A DNA stretch of 64,000 bases from Oscheius sp. JU75 (taxonomy: Eukaryota > Nematoda > Chromadorea > Rhabditida > Rhabditidae): NCBI GenBank assembly GCA_037178855.1, contig JASJZC010000002.1, forward strand, positions 1,860,001 through 1,924,000, read 5' to 3'. The translations under genes and the position numbers were made by a program. The notes below the pieces were generated by a model. It saw nothing but the letters and a program-made list of their open reading frames with translations. It was not told the origin of the DNA and did not search any database. Within the stretch, counting starts at the first letter, position 1, and each line of letters begins with the position of its first letter. This document shows, piece by piece, positions 56,177-64,000 of this stretch.

Positions 56177-58549
56177 TCATTGTCTCTCCCTGCTCAAGTA
56201 GTACCACCAGTAGAATACTGTAATATAAAGATTTTTGGATGAAATGGCGGGAAACGAACCATTGAAAGCCGCAAACATGGCTGGAAAGGCTTTAGCAGCG
56301 ATGGCATCAACCTTCGCGCCCATATCGACATCCAGAGGACCGGGATACCCAGAATGACTGGGGTAACCTCCGTTCATCATGTAGGTGTTGTCCATGCTCC
56401 CGCTGGAAATAGAATACTAGGTTTTTACAGGGCCGAAGACTGAACATTCAGTCTGACAAGGACAGAGTGGAAGATGTTGACAGAAACAGTAAACTATTGG
56501 CAGAGTATAGCTTGCATAGCTTGTGCTGGTCAGATTGACAGGAACAAATGACTAAGGATGACAGGGACGTGGTTAAAAAGCGTAGAGCGACCGAGATACG
56601 CTGGAAGGCTGACATAGGGCCAAAGATAAGGTGACATGATTAATTTGACAGTGGCAAGCAGCCAAGAACAAGGTGAGTCGAAAGACGAGACAATTTCCAA
56701 AGAACTGACATGAGAGTTGAAGTGTGGGCTGCCAGAGCTGCTTGACAGCGACAAAAGGACTAGAACGTGGATTAGAGAACAGATGAAGACAAGAGTTGAG
56801 ACAGTGTCAACTCGACGAGGCAAAGGCGGGATAGTGAGTGGGAGAAGGGAATGACTAAGTTGAACCGAAGACATGACATATTAAGAGTGGCAGAGCTGAC
56901 AAGAGCAGGCAATAGGAAGGAACAGACATACAGTGACAGTGAGACAGCGGGATAGAGACAGAGATACAGAGAGACAGTGACAGAGACAGTGAGAAAGAAA
57001 AAAACATTCAACAGATTCTCGCAACAGTCTGTTCGAGAGAGTAACAAAAATAGACGAGGACAGGGACATAGTATGACTGGCAGTAAACTCACTTCAAGAA
57101 CGGCTCCTCGTCATTCGGTATCCTGATCGAAGACCTCCCATTCAGTGGCTTGTTCATCTTCTTGGCATCTTGCATAGCCCGATGGTATCGTATCCTTCTG
57201 GCCCGTCTCTTGATCTCAGTTATCTTGTCCACGAAGCCAACAACGGCCAACTCGACCAAAGAGAAGAAGATGAAAGCGACACAGACGAAGAACCAAAGGT
57301 CTATGGCCTAAAAGAGAGGTTTACTGTCTCTGTCCCTGTCTCACCTTGACGAAGCTGACCCTCGGTAGATTCTTGACAATATTACCGAACTGGAAGGTCA
57401 ATGCCATCAGTGAAGAGACTCCCAGTGTGATCCGGGCCGGTAAGGCTCTGGTGTCTATCCAAAATGCGATCTGAAGAACATGTACCATCAGCTTGAGAGT
57501 AAACATACCCATGAGATGAAGACAGACAAGTAGGTCGGAAGATACATTTGTAGTACATAGTACCCGTAGAGTCTTTTAAATCTGAAAGAGAACTGTAACT
57601 GAACGGTAATAGGGTAGACAACCTGAAGGTGACCTTGAGCTGATCCCACATTCCTGCAGTGTATTCGTTAACAGTTTTCCCCCAGGTCACATTGTAGAAT
57701 TGGAAGTCAGGCAGTCGTAAACCGTCTACGTCTGGCATTGTCACAGGAGCCCATTCTTGCCAGTTTAGACGGACCTGAACAGATGGGATGAGTCTCTGTC
57801 ACTGTCATTGTCCCTGTCACTGCATGTCAGCCAACTCACCTCTGCCACATTGTAAGAATACGACTCAAAGACCAGAGTACATTCTTGAGCATCGATAGGG
57901 AACCTGAACAGTGCAGTAGTCTCTGGACAGCCGCTGGTCTACCTTGATAGTTCAAAGGAACATGGAGCAGAGACCTGTACTCTGTAGTTCAACCAAACTG
58001 TCCCATTCGGATAGATAATTAGAAGAATGTTGTGAGCAGGTGACCGATGAACATGAGCACTTTTGCTGTTCACAAAGCAGACATTCGGAGTCCAGAGACG
58101 TTCAGAGACGTAGCTGTCCAGGGAGAGGTTGGTCTTACAGGATATGTTCCTGGAAATTGGAAAATTGTATCTCTATCTCTCTGTCTCTTTGAGTCTCTCT
58201 GTTTTCCTCTGTTCCTACCTGTACTGCAACCTCGGATCCTCCCAAACCTGACTGAACCAGACGTCTGCAATAAACGAGCTTGAGATCTCCGAAATAGACG
58301 AGATATCCTGCACTGTCAGTTCCACACTGACTTGAACAGAGTTGTTTGAAGGCACCACTGTCTTATCGTAGTCTTGTAATAGATCCTAAACAGTGGTCAA
58401 TGAGTACGATTTCAGTAGCCCACCTTCAAGATACTCTTCCTCTGATTACTGTTGTACTCACAGTGAGCAGGCTGTTGGAGCTGTTGTTGAGCATTTTCGG
58501 CAAAGGCCTTCTGGGTCAGGAGCAGCATCAACAAGACGTCGTGCAGCAT
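56177..58549 (-). CDS. Cys-loop ligand-gated chloride channel subunit
   Basis: Pentameric channel subunit. Signal peptide [18 protein letters not shown] (ATG 58549). The extracellular domain includes [15 protein letters not shown] and [18 protein letters not shown]. The Cys-loop [15 protein letters not shown] has 13 residues between the cysteines. Then [18 protein letters not shown] and a TM1 segment [22 protein letters not shown]2 starts at [17 protein letters not shown]; the PAR motif points to anion selectivity. TM3 is [20 protein letters not shown]. The TM3-TM4 loop is short and basic, and TM4 is [19 protein letters not shown]2-TM3 [20 protein letters not shown] recalls nematode and flatworm acetylcholine-gated chloride channels (ACC). 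The ligand cannot be proven. The intron at about 56405-57090 is TGTCA-rich. It converges on MYG1. Confidence 0.85.
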
Positions 58550-58599
58550 GGCATTACGGTTGGCCTGAAAAGAGACAAGGAAGCTAGGCAAAGGAACAG

Positions 58600-61500
58600 A
58601 AAAGGCTGATTAGAGATACCCCTGGGGCACAATTAGAAGGCAAGAGCCGGTCGAATGGGCCAGTCTGATGATGGCGCGGTGACAAGGTTGACGGATAGCT
58701 TCTGTTTAGAGGCAAGCATGTGAGAGCGGTTTTCATTGAGTAAGATACCGGGTTGACCTGAACGGATGACTGCGCAAGGCTTTGGGTTGCATTCCGTTGA
58801 GGACGGGGTCTTCTGACTAGAGGGTATGGGACAGACAGAACAGGAAGAGGGGATAAACAAAGGACAAATGAAGCCTCGTCATTGCAATTTGGAACAGAGC
58901 AGAGAAGTGCAAAGATCAACAATGAGATCACCGAACTGGGCCCGCCTACATTGGAGAATTAGACAGGGAATTTTTTGACAAGACAAAGACAGAGGGACAG
59001 AGATTCTGAAAGACAGAGAGGTGGAGAGACAAAGAGACAGTATAATGAAGAGACAGAGTCACACGACGATGGAATAACAAAACTATTACAGAGTCTCAAT
59101 TGAAGGTCTATTGGAAAGGTCCCCACCCCTAAATTTCGAATGAGTCCAGAAAAGCAGACTATAGGTGGCAAAATGGCACTTCTTGTTGTCACATTTAGCA
59201 CCTGACAACTGGTTTTTATGTTCCCGGAATCCGTCGGTTTCCTTGAAATGAATAGCCAAGCCGACCAATTTGGGAAAGGCTGTATCAAGTATGAATGATT
59301 CGGGAGGCGAGCAAAAAATGATGATGTGAATTTGTTGAGAGCAGCCTGGAGCAGAGGAGAGAATTTGCATCGGGGATTAATTTGTGAACTTCAAAAGGCC
59401 ATAACATGGTCAACAGGCTTCCGAGCCTCCAGAAAAGGTTTTCTTCCAAAAATGGGATCTGTGGGCGGCGTGGTCCGTCACTCTTTTGTCATGAATCCCT
59501 AATTCCAGGTTTCGAAAAGTGAGGACTGGAAATCGCTGCTCTCTGTCTCTCTGTCTTCGAATCCACTTAGGTTAGGGGAGAGAACGCTCTCTTATAGGTC
59601 GAGAGGAGGTCAAATAGGGTTTTGAGAGGATATTTGATGACGATGTTTTGACTGAGAATGAGAGATCAGAGTCTCTGTCTCGCCTACACAAGGAACGAAA
59701 ATGTGAGAAGTGTTTGAAAATGTGGGTCACTATGGTGAGTTCAAAGTGGAAGAACTCCCTGAACCCTTCTGCAGATGTCCGTCGCATGTCAGAATGTCAA
59801 AAGCACAACCTAGCGTGTGTGAGTGATCACCTAAAAGATGTTCAAATACTGAATCTTGTTTTGGACCAAAGAGGAAGGAACCACTCAAAGACGTCATTAT
59901 AATAGAGACGTAAATGGCTTGTGTCCTCACATACAGATATGAGGAAAGAGGGGAAGCCCTGGGCGGAAATTTGGATCAGTGCTTGAGAGATCCGAGAGAG
60001 AAACAGATAGGCAGAGATTCCCTTTCCAAAGTAGTCTCTGGAACAAACATGCTTTACCCAGTGAAAACACACACCGGGCTGCACCACATAATCAGTTCAG
60101 TCCGTTCAGAAGGAAAAATTGGCTTCGGCCAAGGGGCCACAGGCTAGAAAAAGAGAGGGAGCCGCCAGGAGAGGAGAGAGAGAATTTGAAAGAAGGAACG
60201 CCTTTGTGTCTGAGTTTCGTGGCCCGAAAGGGAGAGAACTCATCAAGTAAAGGAACCAACTTTGCTGATCAGTTAATTCTGCTTTTTGTGGAGGAAATTA
60301 GCTTATTTGAAGAAGGAACTTTTTTCGAAGAAAGTATGGCAACATTTTCGGTATCTCTCGAAAACCACCTGCTCTTGTGGTATTACTGTTGCTAAACAAA
60401 CAACCAGCTATGGTCAATAGGTGTAAAAGGCACTATATCTAGCGTATCCATAATCAGCTGCTTTGTAAGACAACGAGAATGACAACTTCCAGAATCATCA
60501 TTGTTGAAACTTCTGAGGAGGAAAGGGACAGGCCAATAAAGAACACTGGTTTATGAACGTCAACTCACCCCTCCCCCAAAAAAACTCGATTGTGCAATGT
60601 GATCTCGACTAAAGATCGACAAGAGCCCTGTTTTTGACTTCAGGAAACTCCTTTTCTAGTTCTTGAGCTCTGATTCGTCAACACTCATCTATGTATCTTC
60701 TTCTTATGGTTCTTAGGAAAACATCTGGAGTGGTAAAAGTGGGAAAGAGATGACAAGTTGGTCAATGAGCAGTCCAGGATTTATGAATGCGGAATGACTA
60801 CTCACTCGTGTTTTTTGGACAGTTGGCTGGAGCTAAGTAGGAAATGGGCTGAATGGCTTTAGGGGAAGGGGGGCTTTCATTGTCCAAGAAATCACACATC
60901 GAGACCGGGAATTTGTTTGCTTATTGACCTGACGTTCTAATATGACCCATTCCTCACTGTCTCTCTGTCTTTGAGTCGCTTTCTCTCTGACTCTTTGTCT
61001 TTTTGACTCTCTGTCTCTTTATCTCTCTGACCCTGACTCTCTGTCTTTCTGTCACTCTGACTCTGTTTCTCAGTCTCTCTTGGTAAGAATAAGAATAGAA
61101 GTTTGAGAATAAGAGAATAGCAGGTCCTAGACTTTTCAGTAGTAACCACGTGCTCCAAAATTTATGACTCTGCTTGGTAATTTGGGGGTGGTGGTGTGAA
61201 AAAGACCACAGAAAGGACTCACCATTTCAGCCATGTTGCCAGATAGGAACACTGATTCGTCACTAACCAAATTTCCCGAAACTCCCCCCTATAAAAAGCT
61301 CTCCTGGTTAATGTCATTCAACCAGGTCCAGAGACCTCTCCGATCTCGGCTCCTGAGTGCCTCACGTGGTCGACTAATGACCAAGCCGTTATCTTTCAAG
61401 AGAGTTTAATGGGAAAAGTCGCGACCTAGAGTTTTGAAGAAGAGAGAGAGAGGGATATGCAAATGATGCGTAGGTTGACCCATAAACAGCCTCAGGCTAA

Positions 61501-62380
61501 TGATGGGATAAAGAACTGAGTAAACAAATAGCAGAGAAACATTCGAATTAGCTTACAGTGGGTTAACTGTTTCGGAAAATACGAACAGAAAGAGGAAGTC
61601 AGATTTGGTGAGGGTAGTCAAGCATAGTGTATGTGTTAAAAAGGAAATTGCGTGTCTATCACTGTCGTTATGATTGTCAGTCCAAAAGATCATTAAATAT
61701 AAGCTCCCGACCTTGACCAGTAAAAGGAAAATAAACTAACTTGTGATACCGTCGCTGTCCGAGGATGGTAAGGAATCCCGGTCAGAAACGATCCCATCTT
61801 CCTCGTCGCTATCGTCGAACTCGCGTAATCTTTTCTCGTCCTGACCGGTCCATTAGTAGTCGCTACATCATATTTAAACTTTCGATAAGATTTGCAGTAG
61901 TCGCAGTAGGCATCGTTTAGTTGAAGAGAGCCAAGTTCTGAGCTTCCGTCGTTGTAGCCCTACTGCCTCTCCTCTGGTCGTTTGCTTCGTGCTGGGAGGC
62001 AGGAATCTTTTGGCCCTTTTGAGAAATGACAAACAACAGTATCCGAAGCGCTTGGTGGTATTGCGCGACACCTGTACAGACGAAGATGAGCAGAGCGACG
62101 ACAGCCGCAGAGGAAAGACCATCGAAGCTAGAGTGAACTTCAACTGTCGGGGATTATGATTGCTTGTCAAGTGGGAGTATCCCCTATTTGCTTCGTTTCA
62201 AAGTTTATAACTTTGGTAATTGCTGACAGTGTACTATTATGCTCAAGGTTTGTCATTGTCTCCCCTATTGGACAAGTAGTCTACTCTCAGGAAATGATGA
62301 ACAGGAACATCGCGGACGCTGACCGGAAGTTCCTACTCAATGAAAGAAGATTGATTACTTGCTCTACCACTGGCGAAGTA
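58600..62380. other. No intact gene recognised
   Basis: About 3.8 kb upstream of the channel gene. Contents: CTGTCT/AGAGAC tracts (58985-59045, 60955-61080), a GA-rich stretch (60150-60190) and an AGAGAGAGAG run (61440-61452). Between 61740 and 62150 the minus strand has short open pieces, one with a hydrophobic SAAVVALLIFVCTGVAQYH and one acidic with REFDDSDEEDGIVSDRDS. I could not join them into a gene. Confidence 0.4.
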
Positions 62381-62391
62381 GCCTCTACCCG

Positions 62392-62712
62392 ACCTGACAG
62401 TGGTCTGTGCCCTGAAGCCGCTAACTGAAGGAGAAAAGGTCGGAAGAAAGAGGAAGATCGTTCCGGAGCTAGAATTCAATACAGTCTGCATGGTCGAGCA
62501 GGAGATGTCGAAGCTTTTCGGATAAGGACAGATGCTTGCCGACAACTGACAACGTCAAAGATGCTCAGGAAGGAGTCCGAACTGGGCCACTGTCATGTCC
62601 TGTGGTCTACATGTTGGAATCCAATGTCTGCAAGTCTTCGAGGATCTTTACAAGCTCGGAGTCATTCACAGGGCCGTCTATTCACCCGTTAGCCCTTGGA
62701 GTTGAGAAATTG
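62392..62712 (+). pseudogene. CK1-like kinase fragment
   Basis: One plus frame reads LKPLTEGEKVGRKRKIVPEL, then CMVEQEMSKLFG and a stop. After two stops the same frame resumes with LHVGIQCLQVFEDLYKLGVI followed by HRAVYSPV. The order (lysine and E-helix region, then an HRD-like catalytic loop) resembles nematode CK1/TTBK-type kinases. The catalytic Asp is replaced (HRA) and stops interrupt it. Probably a dead fragment; short exons with small introns cannot be excluded. Confidence 0.4.
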
Positions 62713-62949
62713 TCCAGGTAAACTATCTTTCTATACTGGACTGGGGATGGGTCTATGTTTATGTCTCTACCTGTTTCTAAGTCTTTTTCTATCTCTGGGC
62801 TCGTCTCACCCAATCCTAACCAGATCAGTCCATCGTTCCTCCCAATTCCGGTGTCCGAACACTTTCAAGCTCAACGTAAACACTGAATTGAAACCTCTTC
62901 CCTTTTCTGTTAGAAAACATGTTATCTGGAGTGGAAGAGAATTGTATAG

Positions 62950-64000
62950 TTAGGTAGATCAAAAGAAACGTTCTCAGAATAAAGAGTAGGGAAAATATTG
63001 CAAATGAAGGAGGAGCAGCGGGATCACAAATATCAAGAGAGGAAATGTAAATCAGCAACGTAACAAGAGGAAGACAAAGTTTGGGGGATAGGTTTTTCAG
63101 AGAACATCGAGAGACAGAGACTGAAGGAAGTGAGTCTCTTTTTAGTTGATTTGTCCCGGGATGAACACGGCCTTCATAAAGACTTTATGAGGTCTGCTCC
63201 CACTGCAGAGTATGTTGCCTTTTGTGTAGTCTGCGGCCCCCCTCGTCATTTTTTTTCTCTTCCGCGAAATGATACGGCACTAATTATAAGGAAGAGAGGA
63301 AGACAAAAGGGATATAGGAGGAGGAAGACACTCGAACAAATAAGGAGACAATTGCTGGGACACACACTTGAGACCCCACAAAATAATAGGAAGCAGAAGA
63401 TGTATTAGGCTCTCTCTTTTTCCTGGTTTGCTGATTGCTCTCGCCATTTTTTGGGGGTCTAGTGGCGTAATTCAACACGTGTGCGTGATCTGACTACTAC
63501 AGCGGGAGCAATGAGGCTAAAAGCCATTGAACTTTTAGACACAGGGTTAGGTTGAAGTGAAAAATTGTCGGTATCTTGAACTCTCAGTAGCCATTTTACG
63601 CGAAAAGAATAGGCACAAGTGTTCTATCACATCTGAATAAAGCGGGAGGCAGGGAGCAGACAAGAGAGCAGACAGAGAGAGGTAGACAGTCTAGGAACTG
63701 GAAAAGTGAGACAAACTCTGATCCTATCCTCACTCTGTGTGGCCAGGAAATGAGAAGAGATAAACGATGCGCACTTGGGTTAAATAGATTTGCTCTCTCC
63801 GCTAATTGGACCGCGAATAGCTACCGAGACCCCCAAATGTTGACTTTCTTCTCCCTCTTTTCTAAAGCTTGTCAAGATCTACCACACTGTAATTGCCAGC
63901 CCTTCTACTCAAGATATACGATCCAACCACTTTAATAATACCAGGTTGCGGCAGCGAGAACGATGACGGGGAAGTCCGAGGTGTCAAATTCGCATAGGAA
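62950..64000. other. No gene recognised at the right edge
   Basis: About 1 kb with GA-rich tracts (63110-63125, 63655-63690). No reading frame with recognisable similarity. Confidence 0.4.

Noticed and set aside
56530-57092. Minus-strand Leu/Ser-rich frames inside the channel gene
   Set aside because: They lie in a TGTCA/CTGTCT-rich intron and are low-complexity translations.

Overview
This is animal nuclear DNA. Genes are intron-dense, mostly with very short introns (about 35-60 nt, GT...TTTCAG type). They include typically metazoan families: a Cys-loop anion channel of ACC-like type, a rhodopsin-family GPCR, leishmanolysin, core-1 galactosyltransferase, Nup205 and MYG1. The two-domain GNAT protein, the channel subtype and the tiny introns look most like a nematode, but that is inference and no spliced-leader gene was seen. 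Introns and spacers are full of degenerate CTGTCT and TGTCA words.

Layout. 1-7.1 kb: a Nup205 nucleoporin (minus, running off the left edge) with a complete two-domain acetyltransferase gene nested on the opposite strand in one intron. 9.8-12.7 kb: DOMON/cytochrome b561 reductase (plus). 13.4-15.5 kb: mannose-6-phosphate isomerase (minus). 17.2-20.2 kb: two small minus-strand genes and a GPCR. 21.3-25.5 kb: mostly gene-poor. 25.5-27.4 kb: leishmanolysin (minus) beside a small plus-strand membrane protein.

28.4-44 kb is the accessory region. It holds three tandem copies of a Ser/Thr kinase gene of TKL-like appearance, whose kinase domain is joined to an unrecognised C-terminal region of about 300 residues. 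Copy 1 is intact (10 exons, 584 codons). Copy 2 has lost its first exon and can be read as an in-frame fusion behind a CIN85/CD2AP-like double-SH3 gene. Copy 3 has a duplicated exon pair and a truncated tail. Between the copies lie a BEL/Pao retroelement relic, a large palindrome, kinase exon scraps, SINE-like insertions, a C1GALT1-type galactosyltransferase with a broken second copy, and a decayed Tc1/mariner element. This array is the best candidate for something undescribed.

45.3-49.6 kb: DDX19/Dbp5-type DEAD-box helicase (minus) with a low-complexity Gly/Arg/Phe-rich N-terminal extension, its last codons lying in a tRNA-like sequence. 50.3-53.8 kb: UTP6 (minus), with a MITE-like element in its last intron. 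54.3-56.0 kb: MYG1 exonuclease (plus). 56.2-58.5 kb: a Cys-loop ligand-gated channel (minus). 58.6-64 kb: no convincing intact gene, only a CK1-like kinase fragment.

Nup205 and DDX19 both act at the nuclear pore, and UTP6 acts in ribosome biogenesis. These are housekeeping genes and nothing suggests they are co-regulated.
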